DNA of 64,000 nucleotides, from assembly GCA_016208685.1 (NCBI GenBank), contig JACQXM010000051.1:146887-210886 (forward strand), read 5' to 3'. Source of the stretch: Planctomycetota bacterium. Lineage in GTDB: Bacteria; Planctomycetota; Phycisphaerae; UBA1845. Position numbers and translations under genes: made by a program. Positions 35,584-44,479 of this stretch are shown one piece after another. Each line of letters starts with the position of its first letter. The stretch's first letter is position 1. The notes below the pieces were generated by a model. That model had not been told where the DNA came from. It did no database searches and saw only the letters and a list, made by a program, of their open reading frames with translations.

Positions 35584-38280
35584 ATGAACCAGCGGGGTGG
35601 GGAGCCGACGTCATGGTGCACACTGTTAGGTCGCCGTCCGGGGGGTAGGCCTTTCGCAAGGGGCTGGTTGGCGGTGCTGAACCTTGATGTCTGGACCGCA
35701 GTGGCCTGGATGGTAGTGGGCGGAGCCATTCCCGCGCCGGCGCTTGCGGCCGGCCAAAGCGCCTTGTCTACCGATCGGGTCTGGAACTTCCTGGACGCAG
35801 TTCCCGCGGCTGTCCAGCGACAACGGCCCTGGGTCCGCCCGGACGCGTTCCGGGCCGTACAACTCGCTCCTGAGCTGCTGCTGGCACGCCTGGCCGGCGC
35901 GCCCAGGGAATTCACGCCTGAGGCGCGGACGGCGCCGCTGGAGCTGCTGCTCCCCATGCCCGACGGGACGTTCCAGCGCTTCGCCGTCGCCGAATCGCCG
36001 GTCATGGCCCCGCACCTTGCGGGGCGTTTTCCCGAAATCCGCACCTACATCGGCCAGGGGTTGGACGACCCTTCGGCAACGCTGCGCTGCGACTGGACGC
36101 CCGCGGGCTTTCATGCCCAGGTGTTGAGGCCGGGTGGGGCGGTTTACATCGACCCCTATTCACAGGGCGACGGCACCACCTACGCCAGCTACTACAGACG
36201 CGACCACGTGAGCGCCGCGCAGCCGTTTACATGCCTCACCGAGGCGGGGAATGTGCCTTTGCCGCCGGGCGGGTCGTCGCTGTTCTTCTCCTCCGGTGAG
36301 ACTTTGCAGACCTACCGACTCGCCTGTGCTGCGACCGGCGAGTACACGCAGTTCCACGGGGGGAGTGTTCCGTCAGGCCTGGCCGCGATCGTGACCGCCG
36401 TTAACCGCGTCAACGGCGTGTATGAGGTGGAGGTCGCCGTCCGCATGGAACTGGTCGCCAACAACAACCTCATCGTCTACACCAACGACCTTACCGACCC
36501 CTATACCAACGCCGACGGTATTGCGATGCTGGGGCAGAATCAGGCGACCCTGGACGCCGTCATCGGCAATTCCAACTACGACATCGGGCACGTGTTCAGC
36601 ACGGGCGGCGGCGGCGTCGCCGGCCTGGGAGTCATCTGCCGCACGGGGAACAAGGCTCGCGGCGTCACCGGCTTGAGCAGTCCCATCGGCGATCCGTTCT
36701 ACATCGACTACGTGTGCCACGAGATGGGGCATCAGTTCGGTGCGAACCATAGTTTCAACGGGGTGGGCGGCTCGTGTGGAGGGAATCGAAACGGCGGCAC
36801 CGCGTACGAGCCCGGCAGCGGCGCCACCATCATGGGCTACACCGGCATCTGTGGACCGTTCGACAACCTCCAACCGTTCAGCGATCCGATGTTCGTGTGG
36901 GTCAGCTACGACGAGATCCGGTCCTACATCACCGGCGGCTTTGGCGGTTCCTGCGACGTGCCTACGGCTACCGGCAACACCGCGCCGTTCGTCGAGGCGG
37001 GCCCGAACTACGTCATTCCTAAGGCGACGCCATTCATGCTCACGGCCGCCGGCGGCGACCCGGACGGCGACCCCATCGTATATGCGTGGGAGGAACGCGA
37101 CTTGGGCCCGGCCCAGCCCGCCGCGGGAGCCGGCAGCGAGGACAACGGCACCAGCCCCCTCTTTCGCACGTTTGATCCGGTTACGGAACCCTCGCGGGTC
37201 TTTCCCAAGCTTGCCGACCTGCTGGATGGCACGCCCACCATCGGTGAGCAGCTTCCTACTACCGACCGCCTGTTGAAGTTCCGGGTTACGGTGCGCGACA
37301 ACCGTGCCGGCGGCGGCGGCGTGGGCTTCGATACCATGCAGCTCACGGTAACCGCCACGTCGGGCCCGTTCGAGGTGACGTCGCCGAACACCGGCGTGGT
37401 CTGGGGCGGGACCAAAACGGTCACCTGGAATGTGGCGGGCACGGCCACGGCGCCCGTCAATGCCCCGCTCGTGGACCTCCTGCTCTCCACGGACGGCGGC
37501 TTGACCTTCCCCACGGTGCTGGCGGCGGCCACGGCGAATGACGGATCCGAGTCTGTGACCTTCCCCGCCGTGGTCACCTCCGCGGCGCGGGTGAAGGTCG
37601 CGGCAGTGGACAACGTCTTCTTCGATGTTTCCGATACGAACTTTACGCTGGATCCCGCGGGCGCCTTCGAACCCCCGCAGCCGGCTATCTACCCCCACGA
37701 CCAGCTTAAAAACCGCTACATTTCGTTCAATCCGAACAATGCCGCCAGCCCCGTGGCGCTGCGGGTGGAGCTCACGGCCGGGCCTGCCCCGCTGGGGGTG
37801 ATCGGGTATGTTGACGCTCCCGTCGAGATCGGCTGCCCGGCGAACTGCTCCGGCGAGTATCTGTCGCGGACCGTGCCCGACCCGGTGGTGCGTAATTGGC
37901 CGGAGGCCGCGGTGTACGTCGGCGACTGCCGCATCGTCCCCGCCGCCACTTATGCCGTGCGGGCCACGGTCGACGGGTCGCTCTATTCCGATCCCCTGGC
38001 GCTGCCTACGATCCCGCGCCCCACGCCCAAGTTCTGGGGTGACACCGTTGGGGAGTTCTATTTCGTGCTGTGGACACCGCCCAACGGCGTGGTGAACTTC
38101 GCGGACATTACCTCGGTGCTCAAGACGTTCCAGCACGACGAAGTCGCGCCGCACCCCACGTGGGTCGACCTGCACGACGAGACGCCGAACTATGTAATCA
38201 ACTTCACGGACGTCCTGCTGGCCATCAAGGCCTTCCAGGGCGAGGTCTATCCCTTCGCCGATCCCGCGGAGTGCCCCTAG
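35584..38280 (+). CDS. Secreted reprolysin-like metalloprotease with C-terminal sorting-type module
   Basis: 898 residues from the ATG at 35584; a GTG 24 bases upstream is an alternative. A hydrophobic segment (VWTAVAWMVVGGAIPAPALA) ends in a likely signal cleavage site. A propeptide-like region precedes the catalytic domain with HEMGHQFGANH (His379 to His389) and the Met-turn TIMGYTGIC, as in M12B-like bacterial enzymes. Beta-sandwich domains follow (PFVEAGPNYVIPKATPFML; DLLLSTDGGLTFPTVL). The final 200 residues match the module of the preceding gene: [65 protein letters not shown]. The stop overlaps the stop of convergent pyrF. Confidence 0.88.
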   Translation: MNQRGGEPTSWCTLLGRRPGGRPFARGWLAVLNLDVWTAVAWMVVGGAIPAPALAAGQSALSTDRVWNFLDAVPAAVQRQRPWVRPDAFRAVQLAPELLLARLAGAPREFTPEARTAPLELLLPMPDGTFQRFAVAESPVMAPHLAGRFPEIRTYIGQGLDDPSATLRCDWTPAGFHAQVLRPGGAVYIDPYSQGDGTTYASYYRRDHVSAAQPFTCLTEAGNVPLPPGGSSLFFSSGETLQTYRLACAATGEYTQFHGGSVPSGLAAIVTAVNRVNGVYEVEVAVRMELVANNNLIVYTNDLTDPYTNADGIAMLGQNQATLDAVIGNSNYDIGHVFSTGGGGVAGLGVICRTGNKARGVTGLSSPIGDPFYIDYVCHEMGHQFGANHSFNGVGGSCGGNRNGGTAYEPGSGATIMGYTGICGPFDNLQPFSDPMFVWVSYDEIRSYITGGFGGSCDVPTATGNTAPFVEAGPNYVIPKATPFMLTAAGGDPDGDPIVYAWEERDLGPAQPAAGAGSEDNGTSPLFRTFDPVTEPSRVFPKLADLLDGTPTIGEQLPTTDRLLKFRVTVRDNRAGGGGVGFDTMQLTVTATSGPFEVTSPNTGVVWGGTKTVTWNVAGTATAPVNAPLVDLLLSTDGGLTFPTVLAAATANDGSESVTFPAVVTSAARVKVAAVDNVFFDVSDTNFTLDPAGAFEPPQPAIYPHDQLKNRYISFNPNNAASPVALRVELTAGPAPLGVIGYVDAPVEIGCPANCSGEYLSRTVPDPVVRNWPEAAVYVGDCRIVPAATYAVRATVDGSLYSDPLALPTIPRPTPKFWGDTVGEFYFVLWTPPNGVVNFADITSVLKTFQHDEVAPHPTWVDLHDETPNYVINFTDVLLAIKAFQGEVYPFADPAECP

Positions 38281-39272
38281 CCGGCGTGCGGCGCGCCCGG
38301 ACGCCGCTGCGCGACGGCGGCGATCTGGGTGACGAACTCCCGGCAGGCGCGGTCGACGGCGCTGCGCCAGTCGGCGGACTTGTCCTGGCGGTAGGCGAAG
38401 ATCACGCTCCGCGAGGCGGTGATCACCGCGCCCGTGCCGTCGGGCTTGAAGCAGTCGGCCACTTCGTCCGCGGTGCGTCCCTGGGCGCCGAAGCCGGGCA
38501 CCAGGAACAGGCAGGAGGGCATCAGCTCGCGCAGGCGGCGCGTGGAGCGGCCGTCCGTGGGCGAAACCACGGCCCCGATGCTGCTGTAGCCGCGCTCGCC
38601 GGAAAGCCCCCCGCCCTCGGCCCATTGCTGTACCAGACGTGCCACGGCGTGGCACACCGTAGAGCCGTCGGACAGCTTCAGTCCCTGCACCTGCTGCGCC
38701 GTCGCGTTGCTGGTCTGCACCAAGACAAACAGCCCCCCGCCCGTCCGCCGCGCCACGTCCACGAAGGGTTTGATGCCATCGTACCCGAAATAGGGATTGA
38801 CGGTCACGGCGTCCACCTGTGTCAGTGGGCGGCTCCGGCCGGCGCCGCCGGCGAATCGACCGAGCTGCGCCTCGGCGTATTGCAACGAAGTGTGCCCGAT
38901 GTCGGCGCGTTTGACGTCGCCGATCACCACCAGCCCCAGGTCCCGCGCCCGCGCCGCCACACGATGGTAGGCCCGCAACCCGGGGGCGAAGTAGCGCTCG
39001 AAGAACGCGATGTTGATCTTCACCACCGCCACCAGCGGCGCCACGATCCGCAGCACCTCTTCGCCGAACACCGCCAGGGCCTCGGCGGCACGGATCGACC
39101 ACGCCTCGGGGTCGCCGCCCGCCTCAACCACGGATTCGAGACTTTCGTGCCGCACGTCGCAGGCTTCGCGGATCGCCTCGGGAAGCTGGTCGAGCAGGGG
39201 ATCCAGCCCCACGCAGGCAGCTGAACCCTTGGCCTCCACCGCCCGCGCCAGGCGTTCTCCAAATGGCGTCAT
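38277..39272 (-). CDS. pyrF: Orotidine 5'-phosphate decarboxylase
   Basis: 331 residues from the ATG at 39272. It decarboxylates OMP to UMP in pyrimidine synthesis. The sequence has CVGLDPLLDQLP, VVKINIAFFERYFAPG, the catalytic DVKRADIGHTS, NPYFGYDGIKPF and LVPGFGAQG, fitting the longer subfamily seen in many bacteria (about 270-300 residues). It has some extra C-terminal sequence. It converges tail-to-tail with the metalloprotease gene, overlapping by 4 bases, and diverges from rsgA. Confidence 0.94.
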   Translation of the reverse strand: MTPFGERLARAVEAKGSAACVGLDPLLDQLPEAIREACDVRHESLESVVEAGGDPEAWSIRAAEALAVFGEEVLRIVAPLVAVVKINIAFFERYFAPGLRAYHRVAARARDLGLVVIGDVKRADIGHTSLQYAEAQLGRFAGGAGRSRPLTQVDAVTVNPYFGYDGIKPFVDVARRTGGGLFVLVQTSNATAQQVQGLKLSDGSTVCHAVARLVQQWAEGGGLSGERGYSSIGAVVSPTDGRSTRRLRELMPSCLFLVPGFGAQGRTADEVADCFKPDGTGAVITASRSVIFAYRQDKSADWRSAVDRACREFVTQIAAVAQRRPGAPHAG

Positions 39273-39356
39273 GCATCGTTCCCAGGGGCTTGTTTCCAAC
39301 CGCGGACGGTGGCGTACCTTGACACCGGCACCGGTTGTTCCGAACAATGATACCGA

Positions 39357-40505
39357 ATGGCCTGCCCCTCGCCCAACAATCGCCCCGGAAAGGGCCGGAA
39401 GGTCCGCGTCGATCTCCGCCGCAACCGTTCCACACGCGCGCGGGTCAAGGACTGGAGCGATGTCGCCCGCGAAGCCTCCGAGGGAGGGCCGGACACCCAG
39501 CGCGGGGAAAGCGTCGTCCCCAAGGGCGACCTTTCCCGCCGCCGCACCGTGATCGTCCCCGACGAACGGGCAGCACGCGACTCCGCGTCGCTGGCGGGCA
39601 CCGTGGTGGCGATGCGCGGGCTGTTTGCCGACGTCGATGACGGCCGGCGCGTGGTGGCCTGCACGGTGCGACGCACGCTGCGCACCCGTCTGATCGACGA
39701 GCGCCATCCGGTGGCCATCGGTGACCGCGTTCGGTTCACCCTGGTCGAGGCCAACGACGAGAAGGCGGCTCTACAAGGCGTGATCGAGGCGGTGGAGGAG
39801 CGGCGGGGACAGCTCCGCCGCGTATCCGGCCGGCGCGTGCACACCATTGCCGCCAACGTCGATCAGGCAATCATCGTCAGTTCCGCCGCCATGCCCGGCC
39901 CCAAGCCCGAGCTCATCGACCGTTACATCGTCGCGGCGCTGGCGGGCGGGATTACGCCCGTGATCTGCATGAACAAGATCGACCTCGATACCGGCGGCGC
40001 GGCCGGCGAACTCCTGTCGCAGTATGCGGCGCTCGGCCACACTACGCTCACCACCAGCGCCGTCACCGGCGGAGGCATCGAGACCCTGCGGTCCATACTG
40101 AAGGAAAGGTCCAGCGTGGTGGCCGGCCAGAGCGGCGTGGGGAAGAGTTCGCTGTTGAACGCCGTGCAGCCGGGCCTGGGACTGAAAGTGGGGGAGGTCG
40201 CTGAGCACAACGAGAAGGGCCGGCACACCACGTCGACGGCGAGCTTGATTCGCCTCGAACTCGGCGGCTACGTCGTCGACACGCCGGGCATCCGCTCCTT
40301 TGACCTGTCGGTAGTACCGCGCAACGAATTCGAGGCCTACTTCGTGGAGTTCGTCCCCCATGTGGCGCGGTGCAAGTTCCCCGATTGCACGCACATTCAC
40401 GAGGTCGATTGCGCCGTGAAGCTGGCTGTGGAACGAGGCGAGATCAGCCCGCTACGCTACGAAAGCTACGTGCACATGTTCCTGGAGCCGGGAGCGGGGG
40501 ATTGA
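39357..40505 (+). CDS. rsgA: Ribosome small subunit-dependent GTPase RsgA
   Basis: 382 residues. Circularly permuted GTPase for late 30S maturation: the motif order is G4 (MNKIDL), then G1 (GQSGVGKSSLLN), then G3 (DTPGIRSF). An N-terminal OB fold is present (GTVVAMRGLFADVDDG), and the C-terminal zinc site is seen in CKFPDCTHIHEVDC. The first 80 residues are a basic extension (RKVRVDLRRNRSTRARVK) longer than in E. coli. Two ATGs stand 9 bases apart at the start; the one at 39357 is in frame. Confidence 0.94.
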   Translation: MACPSPNNRPGKGRKVRVDLRRNRSTRARVKDWSDVAREASEGGPDTQRGESVVPKGDLSRRRTVIVPDERAARDSASLAGTVVAMRGLFADVDDGRRVVACTVRRTLRTRLIDERHPVAIGDRVRFTLVEANDEKAALQGVIEAVEERRGQLRRVSGRRVHTIAANVDQAIIVSSAAMPGPKPELIDRYIVAALAGGITPVICMNKIDLDTGGAAGELLSQYAALGHTTLTTSAVTGGGIETLRSILKERSSVVAGQSGVGKSSLLNAVQPGLGLKVGEVAEHNEKGRHTTSTASLIRLELGGYVVDTPGIRSFDLSVVPRNEFEAYFVEFVPHVARCKFPDCTHIHEVDCAVKLAVERGEISPLRYESYVHMFLEPGAGD

Positions 40506-40602
40506 GCCCGGTTCGCAGAAGCGCCTGTTCATGTGCCTTCGCTTGCCATCTCTAGCCTGCCGGAAACTTGGGCTACGTCGGGACGCGGCGCGTACTTGGA
40601 AG

Positions 40603-41673
40603 TTACATCGGCCATGCTCCGACGATTGCGAGGAGTGCACCTCCACCAAAGAGGCAGTCGACCGCAAGATACGCGAGCAGACCACACAGCACGCTGGTCG
40701 CAACGACCAACCGCCGACGGCGACAACCGACACATGTCGACGCGCCGGGACAGAGGGAAAGAACCGAACCGAAGTATACCGATGTGACCGGCCACACAAC
40801 GATCAACACGACTACCGCTGCCACTCGCAAGGGACGCGCGGCGCGGACTCGCGGCAGAATCACTGGGGCCAGCAACGCGACTAGCGAAACACCCGTCAGT
40901 ACGCGGACGGTGTCCGTCCAAAGAAACGCCGACGTATACCAGTTGCTGGGGAAGAGCTTCAGATAGACACGGGAGGTCCACTCTCCACCCGGCACGAGCC
41001 ACCAGAATGCCGTCCCCCAATCAGCATCGGCGCGCATCGAGTACGCCAGCAGTGTATGAAGAAGCCTCGCTGGCACGGCGAGCGGAAGAAGCAGCGAGAA
41101 TGCTGCCGGGTACACCGCCATTCGGAGATATCGCCCAGGGCGGTCGCGCGGCAGACCCGCTGCGCGGACGAAAGGCCACGCCGCAGCCGCGCCGACGCAG
41201 AACGGGAGAAGCATCGCACCGGCTTGGATGGCGCCGACGAAGAAATCGGACGCTTCAAGGACGCAGCCAGTGCTGTTGCCGTGCAACCAGAAGCACATCG
41301 CCTCCGGAAGTAACGTGAACTCAAGGGTCAGCAAGGCAAGCGTTGTCAGGAAGACGAACGCGCCAAACAGTAGGATAGGAAAGCGCTGCGCCGGCCACCG
41401 GGTAACCCACTCCCAAAAACGCCGGGGTCGCAGTGCTCGCCACAACGTCGCCAGTAACGACCGGATTGCCTGGTCGCGGTAGCCGTACTCGAAGAGCCCC
41501 GTCGCCCGAGCAACCGCGGTGCTCGGCAGGGTCGCGCGGTCTAGCTCTAAGCCGCACTCGGAGCAACGCGGAGCGAGCGACCCGCGTACGTCGTAGCCGC
41601 ACGCCGGGCATAATAACTCGACGTCCAGCCCGCATGGCGGCGCGCCAAGAGGTTTATCAACGGTTTCGGCCAT
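40603..41673 (-). CDS. Zinc-ribbon membrane protein, unknown function
   Basis: 356 residues from the ATG at 41673; a GTG 48 bases upstream is possible. The N-terminus has a zinc ribbon, CPACGYDVRG followed by CSECGLEL. Behind it are about six hydrophobic segments (for example FPILLFGAFVFLTTLALLTL; AAFSLLLPLAVPARLLHTLL; VAAVVVLIVVWPVTSVYFGS). This layout is frequent in planctomycete proteins of unknown role. Neighbours give no clue. Base composition here is less GC-rich than in the flanking genes, which could hint at different ancestry. Confidence 0.7.
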   Translation of the reverse strand: MAETVDKPLGAPPCGLDVELLCPACGYDVRGSLAPRCSECGLELDRATLPSTAVARATGLFEYGYRDQAIRSLLATLWRALRPRRFWEWVTRWPAQRFPILLFGAFVFLTTLALLTLEFTLLPEAMCFWLHGNSTGCVLEASDFFVGAIQAGAMLLPFCVGAAAAWPFVRAAGLPRDRPGRYLRMAVYPAAFSLLLPLAVPARLLHTLLAYSMRADADWGTAFWWLVPGGEWTSRVYLKLFPSNWYTSAFLWTDTVRVLTGVSLVALLAPVILPRVRAARPLRVAAVVVLIVVWPVTSVYFGSVLSLCPGASTCVGCRRRRLVVATSVLCGLLAYLAVDCLFGGGALLAIVGAWPM

Positions 41674-42103
41674 GCAAGTGTGTGGTGCCGTGCCCTCCGA
41701 GTCGGGGACGCCGCTGGTCACGCATCTGCGGAGGAGTCAGCAGCGGCTAACTTCCAGCGTCGCCGGCCGGGGCGGGACCCAAGTGACCGGGCGCTGCCCT
41801 GGGTTCCGCTTCGCCCGCTTCGCGGCGGTAGTCGCTCCACCCTTGGCTACAGGCCGCGACTTCTTGCGGCGTCGAGATGCCACCTGCTTGAGTCCTCACG
41901 CACGAGTCCCGTGCCGCCTCTGGTTGCCCGCAACGGTCTCGTGCGAGAATCGCAAAATCGCCGTGTGCGATCTGGCGCCGCCACACACTTTGTAGCCCGC
42001 GCCATCGCGGCTACGGCTCCGAATGGGTGGCGTGGGTACCGCGCAGGCATCGAACAGGCCTCCTCCGCCGCGAGCGAAAACGCTGGCGAAACCGCAAGCC
42101 GGA
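41674..42103. other. 430-base gap, nothing recognised
   Basis: It lies between two leftward genes. No gene, RNA or clear hairpin with a T-run is visible. Confidence 0.4.
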
Positions 42104-43000
42104 TCACACGATCGGCGTCGTGAGCACGCCCAACCGTTCGATTTCCAGTTCCAGCGTGTCGCCGGGCCGCAGCCAGCCGCCGGCGTTTTCCGGGCCCAGT
42201 TCCAGAATGCACCCGGTGCCGCAGGTGCCGCTGCCGATGAGGTCGCCGGGGTAGAGCGTCACGTCGCGCGAGCCGCGCTCCAGCATCTGCACGAACGTGT
42301 AGTGGATGGTGTCAAAGTTGCTTCGCGAAATCTCCTTACCGTTACGGCGGGCGAACATGCCGAGCCGGTACTTGCCGGGTGCCACGCGCACATCGGCCAG
42401 CTCGTCCCGGGTCACCACCCAGGGACCGATGGACGTGGCGAAGTCCTTGCCCTTCGCCGGACCGAGCATGCATTTCATCTCCTCGCGCTGCAAGTCGCGC
42501 GCCGACCAGTCGTTGAGGACCAGGTAGCCGAAAATCGCGTCCTCGGCCGGCTCGCCGGAGACGTCCTGAACCTGCTTGCCGATGATGCACGCCACCTCCA
42601 GCTCGAAGTCGAGCTCCCGGGTGGCCGCGGGCTTTTTCACCGGCTCCTGGTGACCCTTGAGCGAGCCGGTGTTGGAGAAGTAGAAGATGGGCATCTCGTA
42701 CCAGGTGGGGATCATCTCCTGGCCGCGCCGGGCGCGCGCCGCCTTTACGTGCTGCTCGAAGGCGTAGAAATCGCGGAAGGTGCGCGGATCCGGCACCGGC
42801 GGCAGCCAGCGCGTCACCGAGGTAAGCGGCACCGGCTTGCCGCCCGTGCGGCGCGCCAGCTCCATCAGGCCGTTCGGTCCGAACGCCTCCAGCGCACCGC
42901 GCAGACTCGCCGGCGCGTCCAGCGGCACTAAGCCACCGTCGCGCTCCACGGCCAGTTTCGCCCCCGGGCTGCCCGCACACTCCACCAAGCAGAAGCGCAT
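42104..43000 (-). CDS. Fumarylacetoacetate hydrolase family protein
   Basis: 298 residues; GGAG lies 9 bases before the ATG. The core has FYAFEQHVKAARARRG, IFYFSNTGSLKG, ELDFELEVACIIGK with metal-binding Glu residues, FGYLVLNDWSARDLQ with the metal-binding Asp, KGKDFATSIGPWVVT and GDLIGSGTCGTGC. These are hallmarks of FAH-fold hydrolases/decarboxylases of aromatic or tyrosine catabolism. The exact substrate cannot be told. It could be a fumarylacetoacetase or an acylpyruvase-like enzyme. No homogentisate genes are adjacent. Confidence 0.88.
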   Translation of the reverse strand: MRFCLVECAGSPGAKLAVERDGGLVPLDAPASLRGALEAFGPNGLMELARRTGGKPVPLTSVTRWLPPVPDPRTFRDFYAFEQHVKAARARRGQEMIPTWYEMPIFYFSNTGSLKGHQEPVKKPAATRELDFELEVACIIGKQVQDVSGEPAEDAIFGYLVLNDWSARDLQREEMKCMLGPAKGKDFATSIGPWVVTRDELADVRVAPGKYRLGMFARRNGKEISRSNFDTIHYTFVQMLERGSRDVTLYPGDLIGSGTCGTGCILELGPENAGGWLRPGDTLELEIERLGVLTTPIV

Positions 43001-43357
43001 CGTTGGGTCTCCGTAACTACCTTGATTCTACCTGGATTGGCGGCCGCGACCAGACGTGTGCGCCCGCGTGCAGTGGCGGGCACGGGGGCAAAGTACCGGG
43101 ACCCGCGAGCCCGTGCGCCGGCACGACGCGGCGCCGGGAGAGAACGCCAAACGGAGCGCAGCGCTGGACCTCCAGGCCGCCCAAAACTTGCCGTGAAGCC
43201 CGCGGAGCAGCGTGGCCTCGCGTGCCACGAGTTCAGATCTGAGCACTTCCGTGACCGCTACACCCGCCGCAGGTCAGGAGCGCGCGTCGTATGCGCGTGC
43301 ATACACGAACGCCCTGGGCGGAAACGCGGTCACGTGCCGCAGCGTGCGTTTCGAGAG
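43001..43357. other. 357-base gap downstream of the selenoprotein operon
   Basis: No gene is seen. It contains the 3' end of the leftward redoxin transcript and the promoter of the FAH-family gene. No strong terminator hairpin was found. Confidence 0.4.
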
Positions 43358-44425
43358 TCAGGGTGCCTTGCTGAGCAACTCGGCGATCACCTTTTCGTAC
43401 TTCTTCTCGTCGCCCTGTTCGAAGCCGACCTGCGTGTACCGAATGACGCCACCGGCGTCCACGATGTACGCCGGTCAGCCGTAGGCATAGAGTTTGCCGA
43501 CGTCAGAACCGTGGCCGTTGAAGATCGGGTACGTGGCCTTCAACTCACTGGTGAGCCTGCGCGCGTCGTTGGGCTCGGGATGCATCGAAATTACGAACAC
43601 CTGAAGACCCCTGTCAGCGTACTTCTCGTGGAACTTCTGGAGATGGACCATCTCCTCGCGCGAAAACGCTCAGTACCGCGAGAAAAACCCGATGGCCGCC
43701 TTGGGTCGTGACGTCTTGCCTGCGTCATCTCGAAGGACGAGGCGTTCGCCTTCGCCGGCCAGCGACATGGGCTTGCCCGAGCGCAGCGACGGTAGATGAA
43801 TCGCCGGCAGCCGATGACCGACCCCCAGTCGTTCACGGTCCACACCGGCCTTGGTCACGGGCTTGTCGGCGATCAGTTCTTCGATCGCCTGTTCCCACAG
43901 CTTCGCGTCGCCCTCGCCATAGCCGACCTGAGCAAAGCGAACGATGCCGCTCCCGTCGGTGATTCCGAGCGTGTCGCCGGCGGCAAACTGTCTCGCGATT
44001 TCGGAATCAACACCCGGCGCGACGGGAAAGGGAAGGTCGAGTTCGCGAGTCAGTTCGCGCGCCGCCTCCAGCGTGCCGCGGTGTGCGATGCCGAGTGTGA
44101 ACACGCCGCGACCACGGTAGGCCTCCGCGATCGGCTTGAGGGCCTGGAGCTGCGCTCGGCACTGGAGGCAGTCGGGCTGAAGCAGGTGAATGACCAGGAC
44201 CTTCGGCTGCATCCGTTCGTCGTCGAATTGTACGGTCAGGGTGCCGTCAGTTCGGCGGACCTCGACCGTCTTGCCCGCGGCAGTCTGCAGCGTCAGCGCA
44301 GGGACTTCCGCGCCGACGGTGAACTCGGCCTGACTGGGCGCCGCCAACGCCCCCGCAACGAGCAGTGGCGTCGCCGCCCGGAGCACGCCCCGAGTGCCTG
44401 GTTTCCTGCGTCTGTAACCGTTCAT
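43358..44425 (-). CDS. Two-domain redoxin, predicted selenoprotein with two Sec residues
   Basis: 355 residues if the UGA codons at 43670-43672 (residue 252) and 43475-43477 (residue 317) are read as Sec; AAGGAG lies 8 bases before the ATG. Signal peptide (ATPLLVAGALAAPSQA), then redoxin domain 1 with PDCLQCRAQL (CxxC). Domain 2 reads IGFFSRY-U-AFSREEM at the thioredoxin active-site position (UxxS) and LYAYG-U-PAYIVD just before the cis-Pro. Frame and homology continue across both UGAs (FHEKYADRGLQVFVISMHPEP; YTQVGFEQGDEKKYEKVIAELL), with AGGV/GSGIVRF-type repeats matching domain 1. The final stop is a third UGA after LLSKAP, which lacks a comparable perfect hairpin. Each internal UGA is followed by a SECIS-like hairpin. 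Without Sec insertion the product would stop at 251 residues. Confidence 0.87.
43445..43459 (-). promoter_or_regulatory. bSECIS-like hairpin for Sec317 of the redoxin
   Basis: On the mRNA strand GACGCC-GGU-GGCGUC is a perfect 6-bp stem with a 3-base loop. Counting the U of UGA as 1, the stem starts at 19 and the loop is 25-27, beginning with G. It lies within the coding sequence. Confidence 0.8.
43639..43655 (-). promoter_or_regulatory. bSECIS-like hairpin for Sec252 of the redoxin
   Basis: On the mRNA strand GGAGAUG-GUC-CAUCUCC is a perfect 7-bp stem. The loop is nucleotides 25-27 counted from the U of UGA and begins with G, the same register as the other two hairpins of this operon. Confidence 0.83.
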
Positions 44426-44479
44426 TCTGGTCTCCTTTCGACTTTTCGCCGGGTTGTTTATGCCCCGGCCTCCTCAGGT

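Noticed and set aside
36373..39102. 909-residue open frame on the minus strand
   Set aside because: It overlaps the metalloprotease and pyrF genes, both with clear motifs; its composition is low-complexity Arg/Gly.
43591..43845. Reading the redoxin region as a frameshifted or truncated pseudogene
   Set aside because: The frame never changes: only UGA codons interrupt it, each at a thiol-type position with a SECIS-like hairpin, while sequence quality of the protein is maintained to a natural end.
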